Source of the DNA: Lutibacter sp. HS1-25
GTDB taxonomy: Bacteria > Bacteroidota > Bacteroidia > Flavobacteriales > Flavobacteriaceae
Direction of reading: 5' to 3'
Assembly: GCF_004121075.1 (NCBI RefSeq)
Contig: NZ_RHLN01000135.1
Coordinates: 1 to 64,000 of the forward strand
Length of the DNA: 64,000 bases
Part shown: one piece after another, positions 44,640 to 54,266 of the stretch
How positions within the stretch are numbered: the stretch's first letter is position 1
Layout: each line of letters opens with the position of its first letter
Notes under the pieces: model-generated
What the model was told of the DNA's origin: nothing
The model's database searches: none
The model's input: the letters and a program-made list of their open reading frames with translations, nothing else
Translations under genes and position numbers: made by a program

Positions 44640-45092
44640 ATGAAATTTAAAATAAGTTGGCCAACAGGTATTATTATTGCAATTGCATCTTTTGTAATTT
44701 TTATACTTTCATTTGTTTATAAGGTAACTTTTTTACCTGAATATGACCACCATTTGGTTTCTGAAAATTATTATAAAGATGAGTTAAACTATCAGCAAGA
44801 GATAGACAAGCAAAATGAAGGAGCTGCCTTAAAAGAAAATATTTCTATTCAAAATACGTCTGAAGGCATTGTTATTACTTTTCCTTCAGAATTTGATCCA
44901 AAAATAATTACAGGAACTATTTCATTTCAAAGACTGTCAAATAACAAAATAGATTTTACACTGCCTATTGAATTAAGTTCAAACACTTTATTGATAAAAG
45001 ATGCCAATTTGGTAAAAGGTAGGTGGGATGTTAAAATTGATTGGTTTGTTAATAATACTGCTTATCTCTATAAAGAAAAAATAATTTATTAA
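44640..45092 (+). CDS. ccoH: FixH/CcoH-family protein
   Basis: 150 residues, one N-terminal membrane helix (WPTGIIIAIASFVIFILSFVYKV), then EYDHHLVSENYYKDELNYQQEID, the FixH hallmark with the ENYYxxxLxYQ block, and a periplasmic beta-domain. Needed for assembly or stability of cbb3 oxidase. One base separates its stop from the next gene. Confidence 0.9.
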   Translation: MKFKISWPTGIIIAIASFVIFILSFVYKVTFLPEYDHHLVSENYYKDELNYQQEIDKQNEGAALKENISIQNTSEGIVITFPSEFDPKIITGTISFQRLSNNKIDFTLPIELSSNTLLIKDANLVKGRWDVKIDWFVNNTAYLYKEKIIY

Positions 45093-45093
45093 T

Positions 45094-45813
45094 ATGCTAT
45101 GGACGGCATTTGTGCTAGGATTGGCCGGAAGTTTTCATTGTATTGGTATGTGTGGACCAATCGCATTTGTGATTCCAGTAAATAGAAGTTCCAAATCAGT
45201 TGCATTTTTTCAAATATTTTTATATCATTTCGCACGTTTATTGAGTTATTCAATAATTGGTTTGCTATTTGGATTTATAGGTAAAGGTCTTTATTTAGCA
45301 GGTTTTCAGCAGCGTTTATCCATTTTAATGGGTGCTATTATGATTGCTTTGGTACTAATTCCTGCCAGTACTTTTAACAAATTCAATTTTTCTAAACCTT
45401 TGTACAAAATTATTGGAAAGGTAAAACAAAAATTAGGTTCTTATTTAACCAAAAAATCAAATAAAGCCTTGTTTTTAATAGGTTTTTTTAACGGATTTTT
45501 ACCTTGTGGTTTGGTTTATATGGCTTTAATTGGCTCAATTTCAACAGGAAATGCCATTCAAGGTGCCTTTTATATGACACTTTTTGGTTTGGGAACTGTT
45601 CCAATGATGACTGCAGCTGTTTTGTTGGGAAATTTTATAAATTTATCAATTAGAGCAAAAATTCAAAAAGCAATACCTGTTTTTATTGTAATTATAGGAT
45701 TATTGTTTATTTTGCGAGGATTAGGATTGGGAATTCCTTATATTTCTCCATCCGATGCGAAATTACAAATTTCAAACAATCCTACAGAATGTATAACTAT
45801 TGAAAAAGATTGA
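45094..45813 (+). CDS. SafE/DsbD-like membrane protein of the cbb3 locus
   Basis: 239 residues, six helices. GSFHCIGMCGPIAFV near the N-terminus and GFFNGFLPCGLVYMALIGS near residue 145 carry the paired Cys/Pro motifs of the UreH/TauE-SafE-like (DsbD-2) family. In cbb3 loci, such proteins are linked to copper delivery. It is named sulfite exporter in databases, which context does not support. Tightly spaced after ccoH. Confidence 0.85.
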   Translation: MLWTAFVLGLAGSFHCIGMCGPIAFVIPVNRSSKSVAFFQIFLYHFARLLSYSIIGLLFGFIGKGLYLAGFQQRLSILMGAIMIALVLIPASTFNKFNFSKPLYKIIGKVKQKLGSYLTKKSNKALFLIGFFNGFLPCGLVYMALIGSISTGNAIQGAFYMTLFGLGTVPMMTAAVLLGNFINLSIRAKIQKAIPVFIVIIGLLFILRGLGLGIPYISPSDAKLQISNNPTECITIEKD

Positions 45814-45817
45814 TAAT

Positions 45818-46675
45818 ATGGATCAAACTCAAAAAATAACAAAAGAAGAATTTGAGAAAATAAATTCTAATCAAGAACTTTTAAAAGTCTTAAAACAAAA
45901 AAACATACCACTAGAAAAACTTAGTAACGCAATGTTTTATGAAAGCGAATTGCAAAAGTTACAAATAGAACTGGTGAAGTTGCAAAGATGGGTTGTTAAA
46001 CACAAAAAGCGTGTAGTTGTTATTTTTGAAGGTCGTGATGCTGCCGGAAAAGGAGGAAATATAAGAAGATTTACAGAACATTTAAATCCACGAGCTATGC
46101 GCGTTGTAGCTTTAACAAAACCTACAGAAATAGAGCGTGGGCAGTGGTATTTTAGAAGGTATATTAAAGAATTACCAAATACTGGTGAAATTGTATTTTT
46201 TGACAGAAGTTGGTATAATAGGGCTGTTGTAGAGCCTGTTATGGGATTTTGTACAGAACCTCAATATCAAAATTTTATGGTACAGGTGTCTGAATTTGAG
46301 CATATGCTTTATGAAGATGGTGCTGTTATTATTAAATTGTGGTTTTCAATATCAAAAGAAGAACAATTGACGCGTTTTAATGCCAGATTGTCTACACCTT
46401 TAAAAAGATGGAAATTTAGTCCTGTAGATAAAAAAGGACAAGAATTGTGGGATGTTTACACACATTATAAAGAACAAATGTTTAGTAAAACTCACACAAG
46501 TTACAGCCCGTGGATTATAGTTAAAGCAAATGATAAAAAATTAGCAAGATTAGAAAGTATTCGCTATGTTTTATCTCAGTTTAATTACGATGGTAAAGAT
46601 GAAGCTCTGACCGATATTTTACCCGATCCTAACATTATAATGAGATATTACCGTTCATCAAGACAATTAGACTAG
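45818..46675 (+). CDS. ppk2: Polyphosphate kinase 2 family protein, copy 1
   Basis: 285 residues from the ATG at 45818, four bases after the previous stop. PPK2 enzymes use polyphosphate to phosphorylate nucleotides. Walker A FEGRDAAGKGGNIRRF, Walker B FFDRSWYNRAVVEPVMGF, and lid region RFNARLSTPLKRWKFSPVD are intact. Class I/II cannot be assigned by eye. Part of the cbb3 operon by spacing, and two bases from its paralogue. Confidence 0.92.
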   Translation: MDQTQKITKEEFEKINSNQELLKVLKQKNIPLEKLSNAMFYESELQKLQIELVKLQRWVVKHKKRVVVIFEGRDAAGKGGNIRRFTEHLNPRAMRVVALTKPTEIERGQWYFRRYIKELPNTGEIVFFDRSWYNRAVVEPVMGFCTEPQYQNFMVQVSEFEHMLYEDGAVIIKLWFSISKEEQLTRFNARLSTPLKRWKFSPVDKKGQELWDVYTHYKEQMFSKTHTSYSPWIIVKANDKKLARLESIRYVLSQFNYDGKDEALTDILPDPNIIMRYYRSSRQLD

Positions 46676-46677
46676 CT

Positions 46678-47469
46678 ATGGAAGAAAAATTTATTTTAAA
46701 TCAAAAGGATGTTAATCTACTTAACACTTATAAAGGTCTTAAAGCAATATTGTGTAAAGAACCTTATAATTTAGAAAAGGCCATTAGATTTGTTGATTAT
46801 GAAAAAAAATTAAAAAAATTACAAGTCGAATTAATTCGTTTGCAGTCTTGGGCAATTGATGAAGGTGAGCGCATTATTGTAATTTTTGAAGGAAGAGATG
46901 CCGCAGGTAAAGGTGGGGCTATTAGACGTATTACTGAAAGAATGAATCCTCGTCATTTAAGAATTGTTGCCTTACCAAAACCTTCTGAAGATGAAAAAAC
47001 CCAATGGTATTTTCAACGGTATGTAATTCAGTTTCCAAAAGCGGGTGAAATTGTTTTTTTTGACAGAAGCTGGTACAATAGGGCAGTAGTTGAACCTGTA
47101 AATGGTTTTTGTACGCCTGCTCAGTATGAAATATTTATGGATCAGGTAAATGATTTTGAACGTATGATTGCTGCTTCAGGAATACGACTGGTTAAAATCT
47201 ATATGTCTATTTCAAAAAAAGAACAGGCAAAACGTTTTGAAGATATCAAAGACAACCCGTTGAAACAATGGAAAATGACAGATGTTGATGGGAAAGCACA
47301 AGAATTATGGGATATTTATACAGCCTATAAAAGCAAAATGTTTGAAAATACCAAACAAGGCGGTATGCCTTGGAGAATAATTAGAGCCAATAAAAAAACA
47401 TACGCACGTGTTGCTGCTATTAAGCATATTTTAAAAAGCATTCCGTACGACAGGAAAAAAGAAATTTAA
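46678..47469 (+). CDS. ppk2: Polyphosphate kinase 2 family protein, copy 2
   Basis: 263 residues. Same motifs as the preceding gene: Walker A FEGRDAAGKGGAIRRI, Walker B FFDRSWYNRAVVEPVNGF, lid RFEDIKDNPLKQWKMTDVD. Clearly a diverged tandem duplicate, retained with all catalytic residues, so the two may prefer different nucleotides or directions. It ends the run at a strong terminator. Confidence 0.92.
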   Translation: MEEKFILNQKDVNLLNTYKGLKAILCKEPYNLEKAIRFVDYEKKLKKLQVELIRLQSWAIDEGERIIVIFEGRDAAGKGGAIRRITERMNPRHLRIVALPKPSEDEKTQWYFQRYVIQFPKAGEIVFFDRSWYNRAVVEPVNGFCTPAQYEIFMDQVNDFERMIAASGIRLVKIYMSISKKEQAKRFEDIKDNPLKQWKMTDVDGKAQELWDIYTAYKSKMFENTKQGGMPWRIIRANKKTYARVAAIKHILKSIPYDRKKEI

Positions 47470-47503
47470 AAAAAAACCAGCTAAATTTAGCTGGTTTTTT
47501 TTG
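47467..47503. terminator. Strong terminator after the ppk2 pair
   Basis: AAAAAACCAGCTAAA and TTTAGCTGGTTTTTT form a perfect 15-bp stem. Symmetric, so it also suits the convergent hydrolase gene. Confidence 0.88.
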
Positions 47504-47517
47504 TTTGATATGGTATT

Positions 47518-48132
47518 TTAGATCATTTTAAAATCTAACAACAATTCATTTTCAATAGATACTTGTAAATGGTCACCTTTAAATATAGGACCTGTGCCAC
47601 TTGCTGGTGTTCCTGTAAAAATCAAATCACCTGGCTCAAGTGTCATAAATTTAGAAACATAAGCAATAATTTCAGCAAAATTATAAATCATTAAACTGGT
47701 GTTTCCAACTTGTTTTTGTTCACCATTGATAACCAAATCAAAATTAATATTGTCTAAATCGGCAAAATTTGATACTGGTTTAAATGAAGAAATTGGTGCA
47801 GCACCATCAAAACCTTTTGCTAAATCCCAAGGTCCTTTAAACTCTCTAATTGCATTAAATACATCTTTAGCAGTATAATCTATCCCAATTCCTATTTCAG
47901 AAATATAAGATGGCGCATCAGCTTCAGAAATTTCTTTGCCAGTTTTACCAATTTTCAACACCAACTCAGCTTCGTAAATTAATTCTTTGGTGAATGATGG
48001 ATAAACAACATCTTTATTGTCTTTTACCAAACTAGACTCAGGTTTAGAAAAGATAATTTGTTGTCCATTTTTTAAGCCACTAATTTCATCTTTATTGGCT
48101 ACATAGTTTTTTCCAATTGCAAGTATTTTCAT
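47518..48132 (-). CDS. Fumarylacetoacetate hydrolase family protein
   Basis: 204 residues, the short form of the family (FAHD1-like acylpyruvase or oxaloacetate decarboxylase type). IGKNYVANKDEISG near the start, PSSLVKD-like loop (FSKPESSLVKDNKDVVYP), metal-binding E-x-E (YEAELVLKIGKTGKEI), GIDYTAKDV, KGFDGAAPIS and TPASGTGPI are visible. Acts on small 2-keto acids in the cytosol; the substrate is unknown. 14 bases follow the secA stop, so likely co-transcribed. Confidence 0.88.
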   Translation of the reverse strand: MKILAIGKNYVANKDEISGLKNGQQIIFSKPESSLVKDNKDVVYPSFTKELIYEAELVLKIGKTGKEISEADAPSYISEIGIGIDYTAKDVFNAIREFKGPWDLAKGFDGAAPISSFKPVSNFADLDNINFDLVINGEQKQVGNTSLMIYNFAEIIAYVSKFMTLEPGDLIFTGTPASGTGPIFKGDHLQVSIENELLLDFKMI

Positions 48133-48146
48133 ATCGTTATTATTAT

Positions 48147-51100
48147 TTATTCTTCAACAAGTACCCAGTCACCTTTTTGTAACATAGGAATAGCTTGTTT
48201 AAATTTCATTGATTTATTTTCGCCAGTCATTACATTTTTAAGTGTAACGTGTTCATTTCTACCAATTTTACGTTCATTGCGTACAATGGTTTCAACTACT
48301 TGAGGTTGTTGTGTTTGATTGGTTTGTGCTTGTTGCGTTGGACTATTAAATTCTGCTTTGCTCAACTGAACTTTCTCGCGTTTTTGCTCACGTGCTTGTG
48401 AAACCTGATTTGCATCTTGTGATGGTAATTTTCCTTTAAATAAGAAAGATAAAACTTCTTTATTTACCTTATCTAACATACTGTTAAATAACTCAAAAGA
48501 TTCAAATTTGTAAATCAACAACGGATCTTTTTGCTCATAAGTTGCATTTTGAACCGATTGTTTTAATTCATCCATTTGACGTAAATGGTCTTTCCAAGTA
48601 TCATCAATAATGGCCAAAGTTATGTTTTTCTCAAAATCTGTAACCAATACTTTACCCTCACTTTCGTAAGCTTCTTTTAAATTGGTAACAACTTTTAATT
48701 CTTTTGTTCCATCGGTAAAAGGCACAACAATTCGTTCGTATTTGTCGCCTTGCGTTTCATAAACATCTTTAATAACAGGGTATGCAGCTTTGGCACTGCG
48801 CTCTAATTTTTCTTTGTAATGTTTATAAACTACATCAAACAATCCATCTGTAATTTCCTGTTCTGTTTTAGATTTGAATTCTTCTTCAGTAAAAGGTGAA
48901 CTTGTTGATGAAAAACGAATCAATTCGAATTCGAAATTTTGAAAATCATTTGAAGGTTTGTTTTCACGAACAAGAGAAAGGCAAGTGTCAAAAATCATAT
49001 TTACAATATCAACCTGTAAACGATCTCCGTACAATGCATGACGACGACGTTTATAAACAACCTCACGTTGAGAGTTCATCACATCATCATATTCTAATAA
49101 ACGTTTACGAACACCAAAGTTATTTTCTTCAACTTTGCGTTGGGCTCTTTCAATAGATTTGGTAATCATAGAATGCTGAATAACTTCGCCTTCTTCCAAT
49201 CCCATTCTATCCATCATTTTTGCAATACGTTCTGAACCAAATAAACGCATTAAATTGTCTTCTAACGAAACATAAAATTGAGAAGAACCAGGATCTCCCT
49301 GACGACCAGCACGACCACGTAACTGACGGTCAACGCGTCGAGAATCATGACGCTCTGTACCAATAATTGCCAAACCTCCTGCAGCTTTTACAGCTTCAGT
49401 TAATTTAATATCTGTACCACGACCAGCCATATTTGTTGCAATGGTTACAACACCTGGTTGACCTGCTTGTGCAACAATATCAGCTTCTTTTTTATGTAAT
49501 TTGGCATTTAATACATTGTGATTGATTTTTCTGATTGAAAGCATTCTTCCTAACAATTCTGAAATTTCAACAGAAGTTGTACCCACCAATACAGGGCGAC
49601 CTTGTTTTACTAATTTTTCAATTTCGTCTATAACCGCATTGTATTTTTCGCGTTTGGTTTTAAATACCAAATCTTCACGATCTTTACGTACCAATGGTAC
49701 ATTTGTAGGTATTTCAACAACATCTAATTTATAAATATCCCAAAATTCACCAGCTTCAGTAATGGCAGTACCTGTCATACCCGAAAGTTTGCGGTACATT
49801 CTAAAGTAATTTTGCAATGTTACCGTAGCATATGTTTGTGTAGCTGCTTCAATTTTTACATTTTCTTTTGCTTCAATGGCCTGATGTAAACCGTCTGAGT
49901 AACGACGGCCTTCCATAATACGGCCTGTTTGCTCATCAACAATTTTAATTTTATCATCCATAATTACATACTCAATATCCTTTTCAAATAAAGTGTATGC
50001 TTTTAAAAGTTGATTCATTGTGTGAATTCTTTCGCTTTTTATGCTAAAATCTTCATACAATGATTCTTTTTTTACCGTTGTTTCTTCGGTACTTAAATTT
50101 TCTTTTTCAATTTGAGCCAGACCTGTACTTAAATCTGGTAAAATAAAGAAGTTTTCATCACCACCATCACCCGATAAAAACGTAATTCCTTTGTCTGTTA
50201 ATTCAATAGAATTGTTTTTTTCATCAATCACAAAATACAAAGCTTCATCAATCTTTGGCATTTCACGATTGTTATCTTGCATATAATAATTTTCAGTTTT
50301 TTGTAACAATTGCTTGATACCTTCCTGACTTAAATATTTTATCAATGCTTTGCTTTTTGGCAAACCTCTGTATACACGATACAATAAAAAACCACCTTCT
50401 TTGGTGTCTCCTTCACTAATTAATTTTTTGGCTTCAGCTAAAACACCTGTAAGTAAATTACGTTGCGTAGAAACAATTTTGTCTACCATTGGTTTTAGTT
50501 CGTTAAATTCGTGACGGTCAGCATTTGCAGTAGCACCTGAAATAATTAACGGTGTACGCGCATCATCAACCAACACAGAATCCACCTCATCTACAATTGC
50601 GTAATTATGAGGTCTTTGTACCAATTCGTTTGGCGAGTGTGCCATATTATCACGTAAATAATCAAAACCAAATTCGTTATTTGTACCGTAAGTAATATCT
50701 GAGTTGTATGCTTTTCTTCTTGCGTCAGAATTTGGTTGGTGGTGGTCAATACAATCAACACTTAAGCCGTGAAATTCAAACATAGGAGCCATCCAGGCAG
50801 CATCACGTTTAGCCAAATAATCGTTTACTGTTACAACGTGAACCCCATTTCCTGTTAATGCATTTAAATAAACAGGCAAAGTTGAAACCAGGGTTTTACC
50901 TTCTCCAGTCATCATTTCGGCAATTTTACCACTGTGTAAAACAGCTCCACCAATTAACTGTACATCGTAATGTATCATATCCCAGGTAACTTCTTTTCCT
51001 TGTGCATCCCAAGAATTTGCCCATATGGCTTTTTCGCCATCTAAAGTAATATGGCTTTTTCTTGAAGAAAGTTCTCTGTCAAATGCAGTTGCAGTAACGG

Positions 51101-51485
51101 TTACTGATTTGTTTTCGGTAAAACGTTTTGCAGTTTCTTTAATAACTGCAAAAGCTTCAGCCATAATTTTTTTCAGAACAATTTCAGAAGCTTCATATGA
51201 ATTTTGCTCTAATTGATCAATTTCTGTATATATTTCTTCTTTTCTATCAATGTTGGCAGCTGCGGCTTCCTCTTTTAGAATTTTAATTTGAGAAGTAAAT
51301 GGGTGTGTTGCCTCTTGTATTTTTTGTTTAAAATAGGCTGTTTTTTCACGTAATTGGTCATTTGTTAGGGCAGATATTTCGCTTTCAAAAGCTTTTACTT
51401 CTTTTACAATAGGTTGAAGTAATTTTAAATCTTGTTTATATTTGTCACCTACAAATGCTTTAAGGATAGAATTTAGGATACTCAT
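48147..51485 (-). CDS. secA: Preprotein translocase ATPase SecA
   Basis: 1112 residues, the long Bacteroidota form (E. coli about 901). Motor that pushes proteins through SecYEG. Walker [27 protein letters not shown] (DEAD-like box), [12 protein letters not shown] and [16 protein letters not shown] are intact. Large insertions lie in the first nucleotide-binding region (about 330-480). The C-terminal linker is Gln/Thr-rich (about 1035-1080), followed by [17 protein letters not shown], where a CPCGSGKKYK zinc motif would often sit; no Cys remains, so the SecB-binding zinc finger is absent. Confidence 0.96.
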   Translation of the reverse strand: MSILNSILKAFVGDKYKQDLKLLQPIVKEVKAFESEISALTNDQLREKTAYFKQKIQEATHPFTSQIKILKEEAAAANIDRKEEIYTEIDQLEQNSYEASEIVLKKIMAEAFAVIKETAKRFTENKSVTVTATAFDRELSSRKSHITLDGEKAIWANSWDAQGKEVTWDMIHYDVQLIGGAVLHSGKIAEMMTGEGKTLVSTLPVYLNALTGNGVHVVTVNDYLAKRDAAWMAPMFEFHGLSVDCIDHHQPNSDARRKAYNSDITYGTNNEFGFDYLRDNMAHSPNELVQRPHNYAIVDEVDSVLVDDARTPLIISGATANADRHEFNELKPMVDKIVSTQRNLLTGVLAEAKKLISEGDTKEGGFLLYRVYRGLPKSKALIKYLSQEGIKQLLQKTENYYMQDNNREMPKIDEALYFVIDEKNNSIELTDKGITFLSGDGGDENFFILPDLSTGLAQIEKENLSTEETTVKKESLYEDFSIKSERIHTMNQLLKAYTLFEKDIEYVIMDDKIKIVDEQTGRIMEGRRYSDGLHQAIEAKENVKIEAATQTYATVTLQNYFRMYRKLSGMTGTAITEAGEFWDIYKLDVVEIPTNVPLVRKDREDLVFKTKREKYNAVIDEIEKLVKQGRPVLVGTTSVEISELLGRMLSIRKINHNVLNAKLHKKEADIVAQAGQPGVVTIATNMAGRGTDIKLTEAVKAAGGLAIIGTERHDSRRVDRQLRGRAGRQGDPGSSQFYVSLEDNLMRLFGSERIAKMMDRMGLEEGEVIQHSMITKSIERAQRKVEENNFGVRKRLLEYDDVMNSQREVVYKRRRHALYGDRLQVDIVNMIFDTCLSLVRENKPSNDFQNFEFELIRFSSTSSPFTEEEFKSKTEQEITDGLFDVVYKHYKEKLERSAKAAYPVIKDVYETQGDKYERIVVPFTDGTKELKVVTNLKEAYESEGKVLVTDFEKNITLAIIDDTWKDHLRQMDELKQSVQNATYEQKDPLLIYKFESFELFNSMLDKVNKEVLSFLFKGKLPSQDANQVSQAREQKREKVQLSKAEFNSPTQQAQTNQTQQPQVVETIVRNERKIGRNEHVTLKNVMTGENKSMKFKQAIPMLQKGDWVLVEE

Positions 51486-51602
51486 GGTTTTTTATATAAA
51501 TCTAAATTACACGAATTGTTGTGTAATAAGGTGCGTTATTAATGTGTGCGAATTTAACGTAAATAGTTTAAATTCTATATTTTTTTTAAAGTTTTAAAAG
51601 CA

Positions 51603-51630
51603 AAAAAAAAGCCTCATTAGAGACTTTAAA
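51603..51630 (-). terminator. Terminator after the DUF2795 gene
   Basis: Read on the minus strand: AAGTCTC-TAAT-GAGGCTTTTTTTTT, a 7-bp stem with one mismatch and a long T run, 14 bases after the DUF2795 stop. Confidence 0.75.
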
Positions 51631-51643
51631 ATTTTAATTTTTG

Positions 51644-51865
51644 TTAGTATTCATCTTCATTCCAAAGATAATCTTCTTCAGATGGATAGTCTGGCCAAAT
51701 TTCAAGAATTGAGTCGAAATTTTCTTCAGCATCCTCAATTTCTTGAAGGTTTTCAACAACCTCTAAAGGAGCTCCAGTTCTAATTGCATAATCAATTAAT
51801 TCATCTTTTGTCGCTGGCCAAGGCGCATCTGCTAAATACGACGCTAATTCTAATGTCCAATACAT
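51644..51865 (-). CDS. DUF2795 domain-containing protein
   Basis: 73 residues, strongly acidic. Begins MYWTLELASYLADAPWPATK, with DELIDYAIRTGAPLEVVENL matching the DUF2795 pattern (small winged-helix-like module) and an acidic end (PDYPSEEDYLWNEDEY). Widespread in Flavobacteriia, function unknown. Monocistronic, with its own terminator, lying between secA and the adenosyltransferase gene. Confidence 0.85.
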   Translation of the reverse strand: MYWTLELASYLADAPWPATKDELIDYAIRTGAPLEVVENLQEIEDAEENFDSILEIWPDYPSEEDYLWNEDEY

Positions 51866-51954
51866 AATCTGGTTATTTTAATGTTTCTGCAAAAATAATT
51901 TTTTTAAGCACAAAAACAAGAAGTTTTTGATTTTTTTCTAAAATATAAAAGAAC

Positions 51955-52530
51955 TTAGTTTTCTTTCTCTGGAATCCACTTAATTTCCAAAGATTTAGTA
52001 TCATATGTCAATTTTCGTGCCAATACAAATAAATAATCTGAGAGTCTGTTTAAATACATTAAAATTTGTGGGTTTACAGTACTTTCATCACTCAATTGGG
52101 TGGTAATACGTTCTGCTCTTCTACAAATACAACGTGCAATATGACAATATGACACAATTGGATTTCCGCCAGGTAAAACAAAATGAGTCATAGGAGGTAA
52201 TTCTTCATTCATTGCATCTATTTCATTTTCTAGCAATTCAATTTTTGCTTCATTAATTTTTTCAATTTTCAAACGCTCTTTGCCACTTTTTAACAATTCC
52301 TTTTCTGGAGGTGTTGCCAACATGGCACCCAGTGTAAATAAATCGTGCTGAATTTTAAGTAGTATTTCTTTTATATGGTTGTTTATATCCTGATCTCTAA
52401 GTAAGCCAATATAAGCGTTTAGCTCGTCTGTAGTTCCGTAAGCTTCTATTCTAATATTGTATTTTGGAACTCTTGTACCGCCAAATAAAGAAGTTTGTCC
52501 TTTGTCACCTGTTTTGGTATATATTTTCAT
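51955..52530 (-). CDS. PduO-type cob(I)alamin adenosyltransferase
   Basis: 191 residues. Makes adenosylcobalamin from ATP and cob(I)alamin. N-terminal ATP loop TKTGDKGQTSLFGGTRVPK, EAYGTTDELNAYIG, HDLFTLGAMLATP, and the helical bundle motif ARCICRRAER followed by LNRLSDYLFVLAR are typical. No cobalamin riboswitch was found upstream. B12-dependent partners (methylmalonyl-CoA mutase, ribonucleotide reductase) are not in this window. Confidence 0.92.
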   Translation of the reverse strand: MKIYTKTGDKGQTSLFGGTRVPKYNIRIEAYGTTDELNAYIGLLRDQDINNHIKEILLKIQHDLFTLGAMLATPPEKELLKSGKERLKIEKINEAKIELLENEIDAMNEELPPMTHFVLPGGNPIVSYCHIARCICRRAERITTQLSDESTVNPQILMYLNRLSDYLFVLARKLTYDTKSLEIKWIPEKEN

Positions 52531-52618
52531 AGTAAAAATTTAAGTGTCTTTTATCAAAGTCGCAAAGATACAAAGTTTAAAAATTTAGGAGCTATAAAAA
52601 ACCGAATTCAATTTAATC

Positions 52619-53395
52619 CTAAATTCTAATGGTAAAATGTTCTTTTTTTTGTTCTTTTCTAAAAAATACAAATCCCCAAAAATAGGTATCAATGGTAACC
52701 GATACTTTGGGGTGGTTTTTAATTATTTCCCAAGTTTCCTGCATTTCCTTTGTCCAGTTAATATCATCAAAAATAAAAACGGTATTGTTATGAGCCGCTT
52801 TTAAACATTCATTAAAATAATTTAATGTAGGTTCTTTTTGATGATTGCCATCAAAATAAACCAAATCTAATTGCTTGTTTTTTGTAATTAAAGGCAGTGT
52901 ATTATCAAAATTGCCCACAATACATTTTATATTGTTAAAATTAAATTGCTCAAATACTTTTTGAGCAACTGCTGCTGTATTTTTACAACCTTCAAGTGTT
53001 GTTATTTTAGCTGTGTTGTTGCCAATGCTTATGGCTGCAGTGCCAAGACCAACAGAAGTACCAATTTCTAATATGTTTTCAAAATTAAAATAGGTGCAAA
53101 TTCGCATTAATAAAAACGCTTTTTTGTTTGAGATACCTGCTATTTTTGCTATTTCAGCTACTTTTCGTTGATTGCTTTTAAACACCTTAGAACCTTTGCC
53201 AAAATCTGAAACTGTTATTGTTGTTTTGTTTAAATGTAGCCAGTTTTTAACTTTTTTAAATATTTTTAGGTGGCTTGTATTTGTTTTTTTGTAAAAACAA
53301 TTGGTTACTAAATGATACACAAAAGGGGAGTGCACCCCATGTTGATTGGTGGATTTTATTAAAAAGTGAAAATATGATTTTATTTTAAACCACAT
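52619..53395 (-). CDS. Class I SAM-dependent O-methyltransferase-like protein
   Basis: 258 residues. Rossmann methyltransferase: FENILEIGTSVGLGTAAISIG (SAM-binding GxG-like), ITTLEGCKNT (acidic residue for ribose), LDLVYFDGNHQKEPTLNYF (metal/catalytic DxNH) and VFIFDDINWTKEM. N-terminal half (1-95) is basic and holds a 'THSPF'-like segment (HGVHSPFVYHL), which is common in flavobacterial homologues. Substrate unknown. Divergent from the Wza-like gene. Confidence 0.85.
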   Translation of the reverse strand: MWFKIKSYFHFLIKSTNQHGVHSPFVYHLVTNCFYKKTNTSHLKIFKKVKNWLHLNKTTITVSDFGKGSKVFKSNQRKVAEIAKIAGISNKKAFLLMRICTYFNFENILEIGTSVGLGTAAISIGNNTAKITTLEGCKNTAAVAQKVFEQFNFNNIKCIVGNFDNTLPLITKNKQLDLVYFDGNHQKEPTLNYFNECLKAAHNNTVFIFDDINWTKEMQETWEIIKNHPKVSVTIDTYFWGFVFFRKEQKKEHFTIRI

Positions 53396-53452
53396 AAGGT
53401 TATATTTACGGCGAAAATAATAGAAAAATTATTTTAATACACCATTAAAAAT

Positions 53453-53460
53453 TATATTTG
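53453..53460 (+). promoter_or_regulatory. Putative -7 promoter element TATATTTG upstream of the Wza-like gene
   Basis: Perfect TAnnTTTG, 20 bases before the ATG at 53481. A TTG -33 box at the right spacing is not obvious. Confidence 0.5.
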
Positions 53461-53480
53461 CGCTTACCTCATTGTTATTT

Positions 53481-54260
53481 ATGAAGAATTTATTTTTATA
53501 CCTATTTATATTTATTTTCTTATCGTCGTGTATTTCATCAAAAAAATTGACCTATTTTCAAGGTGAACCAGCAAGTAAATCCGAATTGTATAAACTAAAC
53601 AATGAGCCATATCGCTTACAGGTTAATGATATTTTATACATAGATATCAAAGCTGAAAATCCTGAAATAGTTGCACTTTTTAAAAACAGCCAATCTAGCA
53701 ATTCAACTTCGGCCAGTGGTGGACAACTTTATTACACAGGGTATTCGGTAGATAATCACGGTAATATTAGAATTCCGTACATAGGTGATTTAAATGTATT
53801 GGGTTATACCACCAAAGAAGTACGCGAAAAAATTGAATCGGAATTGACAAAGTATTTAAAAAATGTAGATTCGGTTTTTGTTACGGTTAAATTAGCGGGT
53901 ATTAATTTTGTTATTACGGGTGAAATTGGATCACCAGGAACGGTTAACCTATCGCAAAATGAAGTTACCATTGTTGATGCCATTGCAAGTGCAGGAGATT
54001 TTACAGTATATGGAGACAGAGCAAATGTTGTAATTATTAGAAAAACACTGGATGGTGTAAAAAAATATAGGGTAAACCTGTTAGAAATGGATGTGTTTGA
54101 ATCTGATAATTACTACATACAACCCAACGATATTATTTATGTAGCTCCTTTAAAACAAAAAACTTGGGGGGTAGGTACTACAGGTTTGCAAACCTTTACT
54201 ACCATTATTTCTGTTTTTACTTTGGGCGTTACAACTTACTTATTGGTTAAATCATTATAA
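53481..54260 (+). CDS. Polysaccharide export outer-membrane lipoprotein, Wza-like
   Basis: 259 residues from the ATG at 53481 (MKNLFLYLFIFIFLSSC, lipobox Cys17). Poly_export domain (about 40-135: YRLQVNDILYIDIKAENPE... VDNHGNIRIPYIGDLNVLGYT) and a SLBB domain (about 140-225: INFVITGEIGSPGTVNL...TIVDAIASAGDFTVYGDRANVVIIR). A C-terminal helix (about 236-257) suggests an outer-membrane spanning segment as in Wza. Forms the exit pore for capsular or exopolysaccharide with the Wzc-like kinase 6 bases downstream. No other polymer genes follow. Confidence 0.92.
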   Translation: MKNLFLYLFIFIFLSSCISSKKLTYFQGEPASKSELYKLNNEPYRLQVNDILYIDIKAENPEIVALFKNSQSSNSTSASGGQLYYTGYSVDNHGNIRIPYIGDLNVLGYTTKEVREKIESELTKYLKNVDSVFVTVKLAGINFVITGEIGSPGTVNLSQNEVTIVDAIASAGDFTVYGDRANVVIIRKTLDGVKKYRVNLLEMDVFESDNYYIQPNDIIYVAPLKQKTWGVGTTGLQTFTTIISVFTLGVTTYLLVKSL

Positions 54261-54266
54261 AAAAAT

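Noticed and set aside
45094-45813. Sulfite exporter function for the SafE-like protein
   Set aside because: Context in a cbb3 assembly operon and the GMCGP motif fit a copper-related DsbD-2-type protein better; no sulfur genes are nearby.
51955-52618. Cobalamin riboswitch upstream of the adenosyltransferase
   Set aside because: The 88-base gap is too short and lacks any B12-box-like sequence.
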